Of a stretch of DNA of 64,000 nt, positions 22,618-32,698 are shown one piece after another. Position 1 is the first letter of the stretch, and each line of letters starts with the position of its first letter. Source of the DNA: Saprospiraceae bacterium (GTDB lineage: Bacteria; Bacteroidota; Bacteroidia; Chitinophagales; Saprospiraceae). Made by a program: the position numbers and the translations under genes. The notes under the pieces were generated by a model that saw nothing but the letters and a program-made list of their open reading frames with translations, was not told where the DNA came from and ran no database searches. The DNA is taken from the NCBI GenBank assembly GCA_020629515.1, contig JAHDDE010000012.1, positions 1 through 64,000 on the forward strand, given 5' to 3'.

Positions 22618-24672
22618 ATGGATCCGATTTCTCCATACATTCATCGTGACATAAGTTGGTTAGGATTTAATTATCGAGTGCTACAAGAAGCAAAAGATGT
22701 TTCTGTACCTCTATTAGATAGACTTAAGTTTTTAGCCATTTATTCTTCAAATTTGGATGAATTTTTTCGGGTTCGAGTAGCTAATCATCGAAATTTGCTC
22801 AGACTTGGAAAGAAGGCCAGAAGAGATTTAGGTTTTGAACCTGCTACTCTTCTTAAGCAAATTCTAAAGATCGTTAATCGACAGCAGAAAGAGTTCAGTG
22901 ACATTTTCTTCTCTCAGATACTTCCTTCGTTAAAAAAAGAGGGAATCCATGTCATCCGAAGACAAGAGATGAATGAAGAGCAACAAGCATTCATTGAAGA
23001 CTATTTTAAAGAAAATATGCTTCCTTATGTTCAACCTGTCTTATTAGTCAAGCAAAAGATAAAACCATTCCTTAATAATGGATCGCTCTATTTGGCACTA
23101 CATTTAGAGGACCAAAAAAGTGGTGAAAAAAATCACGCAATTGTTAAAGTTCCTTCGGACGAATTAGAACGATTTATAGAATTACCTCATCATGATGAAG
23201 ACACACATGTAGTTATCATGATTGACGATGTAGTGAGACATTGTATAAGCTGGATATTTCCTGGATACGATATTAAAGAATCCTACAGCATCAAATTAAC
23301 TCGTGATGCGGAACTGTATATCGATGATGAATTTTCAGGAGACTTGTTATCCAAAATCAAAGAAAGTATAAAAAAGCGAAAAATAGGTCCTGCATCAAGA
23401 TTGGTTTATGATCGGACTATGCCATCAGGCTTTCTCAAAGTTCTTCAAAAAGTATTTGATTTAACTGATTTTGACCTCCTCCCTGAAGGAAGATATCACA
23501 ATAATTCAGATTTTTTCGGATTCCCAGATTATGGGAAGAGGGGGCTAAAGGAGATACCATTAAGTCCAATTGCCGTACCAGCATTAGAGTCAAAAGGTAC
23601 TATTTTTGATGAGATCTCAAAACGTGATCACTTAATTCACCCACCCTATCATTCTTATCTTCCTGTAGTTAATTTCTTTGAATCTGCTGCACATGATCCT
23701 AATGTAACACACATCAAAATTGTACAATACAGAGTTGCTCGACAAAGTCGCATTATGAACGCTCTAATCGATGCAGCCAACAATGGAAAACAAGTATTCG
23801 TATTTATTGAGGTAAAAGCGAGATTTGATGAAGAGGCTAATCTTGTATGGGGTGAAAAGTTAGAAAAAGCAGGGGTTAAAGTTCATTATAGCATTCCTGG
23901 TATCAAAGTGCATGCTAAGATGGCGTCTGTCTTAAGGCGAGAAAATGGAAACTTCAAAATATACAGTTATTATAGCACAGGTAATTTTCATGAAAAAACT
24001 GCCAATATATATTCAGATTTTGGATTATTTACAGCAGACACAAGATTGAACAATGAGAGTATCAAGCTTTTTAACTATTTAGAAACCAAAGAGAAAAGCG
24101 GAATTGAATTCAAACATCTCAATGTTGGAATGTTCAATATGACTCCTAATTTAATCGATCTGATAAAGCAAGAGATGAGCAATGCTAAAGCCGGAAAGCC
24201 AGCTAAAATATTTTTGAAGATGAATAGTCTTCAAGATCCTAAAATGATTGATTTGCTCTATGAAGCCAGTCAAGCCGGTGTGAAAATAAAAATGATAGTC
24301 AGAGGCATTTGCTCTATCGTACCCAAAGTAAAAATGTTCAGTGAAAATATAAAAGCCATAAGTATTGTGGATAGGTTCTTAGAGCATGCTCGTGTATTCA
24401 TTTTTCATAACAACGGAGATCCTAAATATTTCATGTCTTCTGCAGACTTTATGTATAGAAACTTATACAGGAGAATAGAGGTTGTATTTCCTATCTATGA
24501 TAAAGCCATCCAACGTCATGTGCAAAACTTAATGGACCTACAGTTAGCTGATAATGTTAAGGCTCGATCACTCGATTATCAAGAAGAAAATAAATACGTT
24601 GTGCAAAAAGACAGACTCCAAATACGAAGCCAGATGGAAACCTATTTATACATTAAAAGAAATGAATCCTAA
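22618..24672 (+). CDS. ppk1: Polyphosphate kinase 1
   Basis: Reversible polymerisation of ATP terminal phosphate into polyphosphate, 684 residues, membrane-associated. The N-terminal domain begins YIHRDISWLGFNYRVLQEA. The two PLD-like C-terminal domains carry the active-site histidine that is autophosphorylated in IPGIKVHAKMA near residue 435 and the STGNFHEKTA segment. The second conserved histidine lies in RFLEHARVFIF. I chose the ATG at 22618 over an upstream TTG because the homology begins there. It overlaps purB by one base (TAATG), indicating translational coupling with a purine gene. Confidence 0.95.
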   Translation: MDPISPYIHRDISWLGFNYRVLQEAKDVSVPLLDRLKFLAIYSSNLDEFFRVRVANHRNLLRLGKKARRDLGFEPATLLKQILKIVNRQQKEFSDIFFSQILPSLKKEGIHVIRRQEMNEEQQAFIEDYFKENMLPYVQPVLLVKQKIKPFLNNGSLYLALHLEDQKSGEKNHAIVKVPSDELERFIELPHHDEDTHVVIMIDDVVRHCISWIFPGYDIKESYSIKLTRDAELYIDDEFSGDLLSKIKESIKKRKIGPASRLVYDRTMPSGFLKVLQKVFDLTDFDLLPEGRYHNNSDFFGFPDYGKRGLKEIPLSPIAVPALESKGTIFDEISKRDHLIHPPYHSYLPVVNFFESAAHDPNVTHIKIVQYRVARQSRIMNALIDAANNGKQVFVFIEVKARFDEEANLVWGEKLEKAGVKVHYSIPGIKVHAKMASVLRRENGNFKIYSYYSTGNFHEKTANIYSDFGLFTADTRLNNESIKLFNYLETKEKSGIEFKHLNVGMFNMTPNLIDLIKQEMSNAKAGKPAKIFLKMNSLQDPKMIDLLYEASQAGVKIKMIVRGICSIVPKVKMFSENIKAISIVDRFLEHARVFIFHNNGDPKYFMSSADFMYRNLYRRIEVVFPIYDKAIQRHVQNLMDLQLADNVKARSLDYQEENKYVVQKDRLQIRSQMETYLYIKRNES

Positions 24673-25991
24673 TGATAGATGCTATATCCCCGATTGATGG
24701 AAGATATTCTAATAAAACTGGAGACCTTAAAAATTACTTTTCCGAAGTTGCATTGATAAAGTATAGGATAAAGGTTGAGCTCACTTACTTTAATTATCTC
24801 GGCCAGATTGGTGTCGTCAAAAATTTAAATTCACCAATTAACACTGATGAGATAATTGAAAATTTTGATATTTCAGAGGCTCAAAAGGTAAAGGATATAG
24901 AGAAAGTAACCAATCATGATGTAAAAGCAGTAGAATATTATATAAAGGAAAAATTAAAAAATTCTGTAGCCAACGATCAACTCGAATTTATTCATTTTGG
25001 GTTAACCTCACAGGATGTAAATAATACAGCTGTGCCTATGTCCATAAAAGATGCAATTAATCAAGTCATAAAACCTACCCTTGATGATATATTAGCATTG
25101 CTGAACAAAAAGTCTAAGGAATATAAGACTATACCTATGCTCGCGAGAACGCATGGCCAGGCCGCCTCTCCAACTACTTTGGGAAAGGAGCTGGAGGTAT
25201 TTGCCCACCGACTAAGCATCCAGCTCAATAAATTAAGTGATTACCACTTCACTGCTAAATTTGGAGGAGCCACAGGAAATTTCAACGCACACAAAGTGGC
25301 CTATCCAAACATAAAGTGGCCAGAACAAATGGATAAATATATCTCTTCATTAGGGATGAAACGTCAAGCTATTACTACGCAGATTGAGCACTATGATGGG
25401 CTCTCCGAGCTATTCCAGATATTCAGTCGGATAAATACTTTGCTTATTGATTTCAGTAGAGACATCTGGACTTACATATCTATGAATTACTTCAAACAAA
25501 AAGTAATTGCTAACGAAGTAGGAAGTAGTGCTATGCCTCATAAAGTAAATCCTATAGACTTTGAAAATGCAGAAGGTAATCTAAGCTTGAGTATTGCTAT
25601 ATTTAATTACTTAGCTAATAAGCTTCCGATTTCAAGATTACAAAGAGATCTTACAGATAGTACTGTATCAAGAAATATAGGTGTCCCATTTGCTCATCTT
25701 CTAATTGCCCTAAAAAGTTTACAAAAAGGAATTAGCAAGCTTGAAATAAACGAAAAAGCAATCAATTTAGATCTTGAGTCTAATTGGGCCGTTGTATCAG
25801 AAGGAATTCAAACTATACTTCGTCGCGAAGGATTTGAAAAACCATATGAACTTTTAAAAGAATTCTCAAGAGGTAAGGGACAACTCAAGAAAGAAGATTT
25901 TGAACTCTTTGTATCAAATCTTGATGTGAGTGACACCGTAAAGTCAGAATTAAATTCAATTACTCCATTTAATTATATTGGTTACGCCTAA
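24672..25991 (+). CDS. purB: Adenylosuccinate lyase
   Basis: Catalyses two fumarate-releasing steps of purine synthesis: SAICAR to AICAR and adenylosuccinate to AMP. The 439-residue protein begins AISPIDGRYSNKTGDL, typical of the E. coli-type PurB subgroup. The fumarase-superfamily signature is GSSAMPHKVNPIDFENAEGN near residue 282, and the TSQDVNNTA and ARTHGQAASPTTLG blocks supply catalytic residues. The ATG shares its A with the ppk1 stop codon. Its end lies 3 bases from the opposing purM gene. Confidence 0.95.
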   Translation: MIDAISPIDGRYSNKTGDLKNYFSEVALIKYRIKVELTYFNYLGQIGVVKNLNSPINTDEIIENFDISEAQKVKDIEKVTNHDVKAVEYYIKEKLKNSVANDQLEFIHFGLTSQDVNNTAVPMSIKDAINQVIKPTLDDILALLNKKSKEYKTIPMLARTHGQAASPTTLGKELEVFAHRLSIQLNKLSDYHFTAKFGGATGNFNAHKVAYPNIKWPEQMDKYISSLGMKRQAITTQIEHYDGLSELFQIFSRINTLLIDFSRDIWTYISMNYFKQKVIANEVGSSAMPHKVNPIDFENAEGNLSLSIAIFNYLANKLPISRLQRDLTDSTVSRNIGVPFAHLLIALKSLQKGISKLEINEKAINLDLESNWAVVSEGIQTILRREGFEKPYELLKEFSRGKGQLKKEDFELFVSNLDVSDTVKSELNSITPFNYIGYA

Positions 25992-25994
25992 GAA

Positions 25995-27170
25995 TTAATT
26001 ATACAGGTACGTTCCAGTATTATCTTTTATGGTGAGTTGGTTGGTATTAGATTCCTCTACTGAACCTATAATTTTGGCATCTACTCCGTATGATTTTGAG
26101 ATGCCTATAATCTCTTCTGCAGTTTGAGCATCTGTATAAATTTCAAGTCTATGCCCCATATTAAAGACCTCATACATTTCCTGCCGACTTGTACCAGACT
26201 CCCTTTCTATAAGCTGAAACAATGGAGGCATATCAAATAAGTCATCTTTTATAACATGTTTATTATTTACAAACTTTAACACCTTGGTTTGAGCACCTCC
26301 GGTACAATGAATAATGCCAGAAATATATTTTCGATAATCAGGTATGATTTTTTTAAGTATTGGCAAATAAGTCCTTGTTGGCGAAAGAATGAGTTTTCCT
26401 ACAGTCGTTGGACCATATCCATCAATCTCAATTGAGTCAGTTAATTTCTTCGACCCTGAATAGATCAAGTCCTGATTAATGGAAGGATCATACGTTTCTG
26501 GATATTTAGACAAATATGACTTCTCAAGCACATCATGACGCGCAGATGTTAGGCCATTGCTTCCCATTCCACCATTGTATTCATCTTCGTATGTTGCTTT
26601 ACCATAAGATGACAACCCAACTATCACATCTCCGGCTTTGATATCATTTGATATAACTGATTCTTTAGGCAACCGCCCAAAAGCAGTGATTCCTACATCT
26701 ATTGTTCTGACTATATCACCTACATCCGCAGTCTCCCCTCCCGCCAGAATTAAATTAACCCCATTGGAGCTCATACGATCTATAAATAATTGGGCAGCTT
26801 GTATAACTTCCTTGATTACTTCTCCAGATATTTTAGACTTGTTACGTCCCACTGTAGATGAAAGGACTATGTCATCTATACAACCTACACATGCCATATC
26901 GTCGACGTTCATGACTATGCTATCTTGTACTACACCCTGCCACACTGATATATCTCCAGTTTCTTTCCAATATAGGTAGGCTAAGCTTGTCTTAGTACCA
27001 GCTGTATCTGCATGCATTATATTACAAAAATCTGGATGGCCAGCTACGATATCTGGAAGCACCTTACAGAAGGCATTAGGGAACAAGCCTTTGTCCATAT
27101 TTTTAATCGCGTCATGTACTTCGCTTTTAGAGGCCGATACACCCCTTAGTCCATAGCGAGAATCATCCAT
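25995..27170 (-). CDS. purM: Phosphoribosylformylglycinamidine cyclo-ligase (AIR synthase)
   Basis: ATP-dependent ring closure of FGAM to AIR in purine synthesis. The 391-residue protein is of the longer Bacteroidota form rather than the 345-residue enterobacterial form. It has a PurM N-terminal domain (MHADTAGTKTSLAYLYWK; DDMACVGC; LAGGETADVGDIVRTIDVG) and C-terminal domain (GPTTVGKLILSPTRTY; HCTGGAQTKVLKF; FNMGHRLEIY). The convergent purB next to it adds a second purine gene, though on the other strand. It follows the DppB-like permease by 12 bases. Confidence 0.88.
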   Translation of the reverse strand: MDDSRYGLRGVSASKSEVHDAIKNMDKGLFPNAFCKVLPDIVAGHPDFCNIMHADTAGTKTSLAYLYWKETGDISVWQGVVQDSIVMNVDDMACVGCIDDIVLSSTVGRNKSKISGEVIKEVIQAAQLFIDRMSSNGVNLILAGGETADVGDIVRTIDVGITAFGRLPKESVISNDIKAGDVIVGLSSYGKATYEDEYNGGMGSNGLTSARHDVLEKSYLSKYPETYDPSINQDLIYSGSKKLTDSIEIDGYGPTTVGKLILSPTRTYLPILKKIIPDYRKYISGIIHCTGGAQTKVLKFVNNKHVIKDDLFDMPPLFQLIERESGTSRQEMYEVFNMGHRLEIYTDAQTAEEIIGISKSYGVDAKIIGSVEESNTNQLTIKDNTGTYLYN

Positions 27171-27182
27171 TTTTCTTCTTAT

Positions 27183-28226
27183 TTAACTGACCCTTGGGTC
27201 TATTAATTTGTAAATCAAATCTACTGCAATGTTAATGAGAATAAATAAACTACTGGTTAATAATAGTGCACCGATTATAACCGGAATATCATAGTTGAGC
27301 AATGCATTCACCGTTAGAAAACCTAATCCTTTAAAATTGAAAATATATTCAACAAAAAAAGCTCCCGCCAAAAGTGCGGCGAACCAACCACTCAAAGCAG
27401 TTATCACAGGATTTAAAGCATTAAAGAGTACATGTTGATAAAGCAGTCTGGATGTTTTCACTCCTTTTGCTCTTGCTGTGAGAATAAATTTTTCATTCAT
27501 AACATCTATCACAGCGCTGCGCATCAATTGGGCAATAATAGCAATAGGCCGAATACCAAGCGCAATAGTAGGTAGTATAAGGTTTTTCCATACCACCACA
27601 TCGTTACCTAAGTTGTCAATTTCAAAAAGTGAACCTTGAATATTTAACCCAAGAAAATTATTAAAATAATACCCAAACATCACCCCTAATACTATAGCCG
27701 TAACATAACTCGGCACGGAGTATCCTATTGTCGAAAAACCGATAATTAATCTATCTATCCAAGTACCCATATTAGTGGCAGCCACAAAACCTAAAACTAT
27801 TCCTATGCAACTGGCTAATGTTAAAGCTGAAATCGCCAAAATCAAAGTCAAAGGAAATGCATCATACAACAAGTTGAATACTGATCTTCCCGATTGAAAT
27901 GATTCTCTGAGGTAAGGAACTTTAACTCCTAATCTGTATCCATAAATGGACATAAATAAGCCGTTATACCGTTCCTTCCAATTAGTGTCCCTCCCTAAAA
28001 ATATCGGAGAAACATCTCTTAAATATCTTAAAAGTTGAACATTCAACGGTTGATCCAATCCCAATTGCTTCTTTTTTAGTTCCAAACTCGATTCTGACAT
28101 CTGTTGTCCAAATGTTAATCGAGCAGGATCTACGGGAGCCGCATAAATAATGGATGATATGATAATGACAACAAATACAAGAACCACTCCCCCATAAAAC
28201 AACTTATTTAGTATTAAAGAAAACAT
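27183..28226 (-). CDS. DppB/OppB-type ABC transporter permease (orphan)
   Basis: Inner-membrane permease of 347 residues with about six helices, of the binding-protein-dependent peptide/nickel class. The start has the typical first helix followed by SAAPVDPARL-like sequence (IIYAAPVDPARLTFGQQ). The C-terminal half carries the coupling region (AKGVKTSRLLYQHVLFNALN) and ends with the FKGLGFLTVNALLNYDIPVI block. Normally a DppC permease, ATPases and a binding protein accompany it; none is adjacent here. It is followed by purM with a 12-base gap, a functionally odd partner. Substrate unknown. Confidence 0.87.
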   Translation of the reverse strand: MFSLILNKLFYGGVVLVFVVIIISSIIYAAPVDPARLTFGQQMSESSLELKKKQLGLDQPLNVQLLRYLRDVSPIFLGRDTNWKERYNGLFMSIYGYRLGVKVPYLRESFQSGRSVFNLLYDAFPLTLILAISALTLASCIGIVLGFVAATNMGTWIDRLIIGFSTIGYSVPSYVTAIVLGVMFGYYFNNFLGLNIQGSLFEIDNLGNDVVVWKNLILPTIALGIRPIAIIAQLMRSAVIDVMNEKFILTARAKGVKTSRLLYQHVLFNALNPVITALSGWFAALLAGAFFVEYIFNFKGLGFLTVNALLNYDIPVIIGALLLTSSLFILINIAVDLIYKLIDPRVS

Positions 28227-28282
28227 TTGAGAGATAATTAACGCTTCAGATTAAACACAAGATAGATTTAATCATTTGTTTT

Positions 28283-29911
28283 GTGGTTAAATTATTTGAT
28301 AAGCTCAAACAAAGTAAAGTGTTTAAAAAAATCGAACTGCCGTTTTCCGAAATTCCTCATTTCTCACAACGAGATAAAGCTTATCAAGAAAGTAATGAAA
28401 TATTAAAACCATTTTACAAACATGAAGTTAATATCGACCGCTTTGAAAAGGTCATAGAAGAAAGACAATCATTCCAATGTAACAGGGCTTTACTGCACAG
28501 TGTATTGCTCCAACAATATCAAAGCTTACCTAATAGTGAGCAAAGTGTGCGAAACATAGATAAGCTTAAAGAAAAAAACTGTTATACCGTTATCACTGCT
28601 CATCAACCATCTCTTCTCACTGGACCATTGTATTATATCATAAAGATATGTAGCACTATAAATCTTGCACAACAACTCAATAAGAAATACAGTGAATTAG
28701 AAATTGTACCTGTGTTTATAGTTGGAGGCGAAGACCATGATTTTGAAGAAATTGCTTCTGTTAATTTTTTTGGTAAGAAATTCACATGGGAAACAGATCA
28801 AAAAGGGGCCGTTGGTCGCATGGACATTTCAGATCTCTCCATTGTACTCGAAGAAGTAAAAAATACCTTTGGTTCCATGCCCTTTGCGGAGGATTTAAAA
28901 ACAAAAATCGACCAATGCTATAAAGTGTCAGATTCATATGGGGATTTTATGCGAAGACTGACGCACTCAATCTTTGGATCTTATGGATTGATAGTTGCCA
29001 ATATGGATCATTACGAATTAAAAAAAGCCTTCTTCCCTATTGTAAAAAAAGAAATCGAATCTAATATATCTTTTAAAGAAGTAAATGTCGATCAGAAAAA
29101 AATTGAAGCGGCAGGATTAAAAAAACAAGCACATGCCCGAGAGGTAAACTTATTCTATCATGATCTGGATAGGCATAGGATAATAAAAGTTGACAAAGAT
29201 CAATATGAAATCGGAGAGCATACATATACACGGAGTGAGTTGATTCAACTAATTGAGCACAATGTTCAAAATATAAGTCCCAATGTCATTCTTCGTCCAG
29301 TTTTCCAAGAATTAATATTTCCTAACCTGGCATACATTGGAGGAGGTGGAGAATTGGCTTACTGGATGGAAAGAATTTCACTCTTCGAGAAATTAGAGTT
29401 ACCATTTCCAATGTTAATAAGAAGAGACTCCGTGCTTATATCTGATGCTAATACTGAAAATACATTAGAGAAATTTGGACTTTCGTTTAGTGACCTATTT
29501 GATAGAGAAGAGCAGTTGATCATACACGTGACAAAAGAGGAAAGCACTGTTGATCTTTCATTGGATCCTTTTAAATCTGAACTGATTCAAATTTTTGACA
29601 AAGTTAGAAGTCAAGTCCAAGCTGTCGATAAAACTTTAGTAGGGACCGTCAATGCGGAACAGTCTAAAAGTTTAAAGTCTTTAGAAAATATTGAGAATAA
29701 AATTCTAAAAGCAGAAAAAAGGAAAAAAGAAACTGAAACAACTAAAATCAAAAAGATAAAATCAAAGCTTTTTCCTGGCAACAACAGTCTTCAAGAGCGA
29801 CATGATAATTTCATTCCCTATTATTTAAAATATGGGCCAAAGTGGATAGATCATTTGATAGATTCAGTTGACCCTCTTGATAAAAATTTTAAAATATTAG
29901 TGATTCAGTAG
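28283..29911 (+). CDS. bshC: Bacillithiol biosynthesis cysteine-adding enzyme BshC
   Basis: Probable last step of bacillithiol synthesis, adding cysteine to glucosaminyl-malate. The 542-residue protein has the BshC core: VITAHQPSLLTGPLYYIIK with the HQP motif near residue 112, VPVFIVGGEDHDFEEIASVN near 154, and the C-terminal coiled coil (LENIENKILKAEKRKKETE). The gene starts with GTG. BshA and BshB are not in the window. Presence of bacillithiol in Bacteroidota is known from BshC homologues; the thiol also fits the redox-type ArsC/Spx protein nearby only loosely. Confidence 0.9.
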   Translation: MVKLFDKLKQSKVFKKIELPFSEIPHFSQRDKAYQESNEILKPFYKHEVNIDRFEKVIEERQSFQCNRALLHSVLLQQYQSLPNSEQSVRNIDKLKEKNCYTVITAHQPSLLTGPLYYIIKICSTINLAQQLNKKYSELEIVPVFIVGGEDHDFEEIASVNFFGKKFTWETDQKGAVGRMDISDLSIVLEEVKNTFGSMPFAEDLKTKIDQCYKVSDSYGDFMRRLTHSIFGSYGLIVANMDHYELKKAFFPIVKKEIESNISFKEVNVDQKKIEAAGLKKQAHAREVNLFYHDLDRHRIIKVDKDQYEIGEHTYTRSELIQLIEHNVQNISPNVILRPVFQELIFPNLAYIGGGGELAYWMERISLFEKLELPFPMLIRRDSVLISDANTENTLEKFGLSFSDLFDREEQLIIHVTKEESTVDLSLDPFKSELIQIFDKVRSQVQAVDKTLVGTVNAEQSKSLKSLENIENKILKAEKRKKETETTKIKKIKSKLFPGNNSLQERHDNFIPYYLKYGPKWIDHLIDSVDPLDKNFKILVIQ

Positions 29912-29919
29912 GATTAAGC

Positions 29920-30768
29920 TTAATCGAGCTTATCAAAATAAGAAAGTAAATGATCTAATTTGGCTTTTAATTCACTGCGATGTACTATAAAGTCCAAAAA
30001 CCCGTGATCTAATAAAAACTCTGATCTTTGGAATCCTTCTGGCAAATCTTTTTTTATCGTTTCTTTTATAACCCGAGGGCCTGCGAATCCGATCAAAGCA
30101 TTTGGCTCAGAAAAATTAATATCTCCTAACATCGCAAACGAAGCAGTAACACCTCCAGTAGTTGGATCGGTCAGAAATGAAAAATAAGGTATTTTTTCAC
30201 GCGCTAATTGCGCAAGCTTAGTCGAAGTTTTAGCTAATTGCATTAAGGAAAAAGCAGACTCCATCATTCTTGCACCTCCAGACTTAGAGATAATCATCAA
30301 TGGTACTCTATGCGCTATACAGTAATCCACACTTCGGGCTATTTTTTCTCCTACTACAGAGCCCATCGATCCTCCAATGAACGAAAAATCCATTGCCGTA
30401 ACCAGCAAAGGTTTTTTATTAATCTTTCCAATTGCCACACTAATAGCATCTGATAATGAAGTCTTTTCATATGCTTTTTCCAACCTTTCATCATAAGATT
30501 TAAGATCAGTCCAGTTTAAGAAGTTAGTAGACTTAATATCATCAAATAGCAGTTTATATCTACTTCCAAATAAAATATTGAAATAATCATGGGATCCAAT
30601 CCGCATATGATTATCACAATCTGGACAAACAAACAGATTTTTTTCTAACTCAAGGATAGTAAATGTACCTCCACACGATCCACACTTCTGCCAAAAACCA
30701 TCTGGCACTTCTTTTTTCTCGCTTGTAGTTGTTTGTATTCCTTCTCTGAGCCTTTTAAACCAACCCAT
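29920..30768 (-). CDS. accD: Acetyl-CoA carboxylase carboxyltransferase subunit beta
   Basis: Transfers carboxyl from biotin carboxyl carrier to acetyl-CoA, forming malonyl-CoA for fatty acid synthesis. The N-terminal four-cysteine zinc ribbon is visible (CGSCGG near residue 28 and CPDCDNH near 50). The crotonase-like core follows with MDFSFIGGSMGSVVGEK, SKSGGARMMES and TTGGVTASFAMLGD. At 282 residues it is complete and of usual length. A partner accA is not in the window. Confidence 0.96.
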   Translation of the reverse strand: MGWFKRLREGIQTTTSEKKEVPDGFWQKCGSCGGTFTILELEKNLFVCPDCDNHMRIGSHDYFNILFGSRYKLLFDDIKSTNFLNWTDLKSYDERLEKAYEKTSLSDAISVAIGKINKKPLLVTAMDFSFIGGSMGSVVGEKIARSVDYCIAHRVPLMIISKSGGARMMESAFSLMQLAKTSTKLAQLAREKIPYFSFLTDPTTGGVTASFAMLGDINFSEPNALIGFAGPRVIKETIKKDLPEGFQRSEFLLDHGFLDFIVHRSELKAKLDHLLSYFDKLD

Positions 30769-30832
30769 TTATCTGTATTTGTATTTGGTAATAACTATTA
30801 TAAGATGTATTGAGAGGATAATTTGCTATTGG

Positions 30833-30840
30833 CAAAAGTA
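30833..30840 (-). promoter_or_regulatory. -7 element (TACTTTTG) candidate for accD
   Basis: Exact TAnnTTTG match followed by C, about 65 bases before the accD start codon on the minus strand. It implies a leader near 55 bases. Confidence 0.35.
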
Positions 30841-30887
30841 ATAATTTAATCCAAACGCATAAGTTAATTAAATAATAGTCTTACGTC

Positions 30888-31919
30888 TTATGAATAGCGA
30901 TAGCCTTTTACAGTGTCAATATAGACCTTAACGTGATCAGACGAAGTATCTGGATAGACGCCATGCCCTAAATTAGCTATATGATTTCTTCCCATCACTT
31001 TCATCATTTCTTCGGCAGCTAATCCTATTTCTTCTGGTGTACCGTATAGTTGACATGGGTCTAAATTACCTTGAATAATTATAGATTCGCCGAGATGATG
31101 TCTTATATATTCTGGGGATGTTTTCCAATCTATGCTTATGGCATCCATTTTCACATCTTTCAAATGAGGAATTACGGACCAAGCACCTTTAGGAAAAAAG
31201 ATCTTTGGTACATCATTAGTTTCTTGGAAAATGCGTTTGATATAGGGCAATGAAAACTCCAAATACTGATTAACAGGGAGCATTTCTGCCCAAGAATCGA
31301 AAAGTTGTATTAGATCTACACCACACTTTATTTTTTCGTTGAGGTAGTAAATTATACTATCTGTTATTTTTTCCATCAAAAGATGAGATGATTTAGGGTG
31401 CTCGTACAAAAATCTCCGTGCTTTTGAAAAAGTCTTACTACCTGTACCTTCTATCATGTAAGCAAAAAGTGTCCATGGAGCTCCACTAAAACCTATTAGT
31501 GGATTGCTACCATTAATTCTTTTCTTAGTCTTGTGAATGGATTCGAATACATATTGTAATTTGTCTAAAACACTCTCTCCATAGTTGAGATTTTCTATAT
31601 CAGATGGAGAACTAATGACCTTATCAAAGACTGGTCCTTTTTTTTCTACAATCTCATAATCCAGCCCCATTGATTCAGGAATAACCAGTATATCCGAAAA
31701 TAGTATCGCTGCATCTACTCCTAATACATGAAGAGGTTCTACTGTAACTTCAGCTATCAAATCTGGATTTTGAACTAATTCTTTGAACCCAGAAACAGAC
31801 GATCTTACCGATCGATACCCTGGCAATATTCTTCCAGCTTGACGCATAACCCAAATTGGAGGTCTTTCTATACTTTTAGACTTGAAAACGTCTAATAAAA
31901 TCTCATTTTTGTAGCTCAT
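30888..31919 (-). CDS. hemE: Uroporphyrinogen III decarboxylase
   Basis: Removes four acetate carboxyls from uroporphyrinogen III to give coproporphyrinogen III. The 343-residue sequence has the diagnostic RPPIWVMRQAGRILPGYR near residue 20, IGFSGAPWTLFAYMIEG near 142 and IQLFDSWAEMLP near 205. It is divergent from dapB. A clear TATTTTTGCGGCC -7 element precedes it, the same as for the SRP RNA. Together with hemF and the partial hemL it shows haem genes dispersed along this region instead of clustered. Confidence 0.96.
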   Translation of the reverse strand: MSYKNEILLDVFKSKSIERPPIWVMRQAGRILPGYRSVRSSVSGFKELVQNPDLIAEVTVEPLHVLGVDAAILFSDILVIPESMGLDYEIVEKKGPVFDKVISSPSDIENLNYGESVLDKLQYVFESIHKTKKRINGSNPLIGFSGAPWTLFAYMIEGTGSKTFSKARRFLYEHPKSSHLLMEKITDSIIYYLNEKIKCGVDLIQLFDSWAEMLPVNQYLEFSLPYIKRIFQETNDVPKIFFPKGAWSVIPHLKDVKMDAISIDWKTSPEYIRHHLGESIIIQGNLDPCQLYGTPEEIGLAAEEMMKVMGRNHIANLGHGVYPDTSSDHVKVYIDTVKGYRYS

Positions 31920-31945
31920 AATATTACTTCAAGAAATATTGGCCG

Positions 31946-31953
31946 CAAAAATA
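31946..31953 (-). promoter_or_regulatory. -7 element (TATTTTTG) of hemE
   Basis: Exact TAnnTTTG match 27 bases before the start codon; the 13-base string TATTTTTGCGGCC is shared with the SRP RNA promoter. Confidence 0.55.
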
Positions 31954-31971
31954 CATTAATAAGAAATAGTT

Positions 31972-32685
31972 ATGAGGATACTCTTAATAGGTTATGGCAA
32001 AATGGGAAAAACTATAGAACGTTTAGCTGAAGCCAAAGGACATCAAATAGTTGGGAAAATTGATATGAATAATGCTAAGGATCTACGATTGAGCCTTGAA
32101 AACGCAGATGTCGCTATAGAATTCACTAATCCAGAATCTGCATTAAATAATATAACTACTTGTATAGAAAAAAAAGTGCCTGTGATCTGCGGTACTACAG
32201 GTTGGCTCAAAGAAATAGATGTAGTTAAAAGAGCTCTTGAGACATCAGGTGGCGCTTTTTTCTATGCATCCAATTATAGTATAGGTGTTAATATTTTCTT
32301 TGAACTCAATAAAAAACTTGCAAAGATGATGAATCATTATCCTGAATATACCATTCAAATCGATGAAACCCATCATACTGAAAAATTGGACGCACCGAGT
32401 GGAACAGCCATTACTCTGGCAGAGGGAGTATGCGAAAATGTAGATAGAAAGGCTAGCTGGATATTATCCCAACCAGATCAACAAGATAAAGTAAATATCG
32501 ATTCTCATCGAATTGGGAAAGTATATGGCAAACATACTGTAACGTATAATTCTCAAATTGACCATATATCAATAACCCATGACGCACATACAAGAGATGG
32601 CTTTGCTATGGGGGCATTGCTTGCAGCAGAATGGATTATTGGGAAGGAAGGTTTTTATGGCATGAAGGATTTATTGGGTATTTGA
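31972..32685 (+). CDS. dapB: 4-hydroxy-tetrahydrodipicolinate reductase
   Basis: NAD(P)H-dependent step of lysine and diaminopimelate synthesis. The 237-residue protein has the Rossmann start ILLIGYGKMGKTIE, the CGTTGW loop near residue 74 and the catalytic ETHHTEKLDAPSGTA block near residue 130. It is short relative to the E. coli enzyme (273) but normal for Bacteroidota. dnaG follows after 13 bases, so the two probably share a transcript. Confidence 0.95.
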   Translation: MRILLIGYGKMGKTIERLAEAKGHQIVGKIDMNNAKDLRLSLENADVAIEFTNPESALNNITTCIEKKVPVICGTTGWLKEIDVVKRALETSGGAFFYASNYSIGVNIFFELNKKLAKMMNHYPEYTIQIDETHHTEKLDAPSGTAITLAEGVCENVDRKASWILSQPDQQDKVNIDSHRIGKVYGKHTVTYNSQIDHISITHDAHTRDGFAMGALLAAEWIIGKEGFYGMKDLLGI

Positions 32686-32698
32686 TACATTTGTAATC

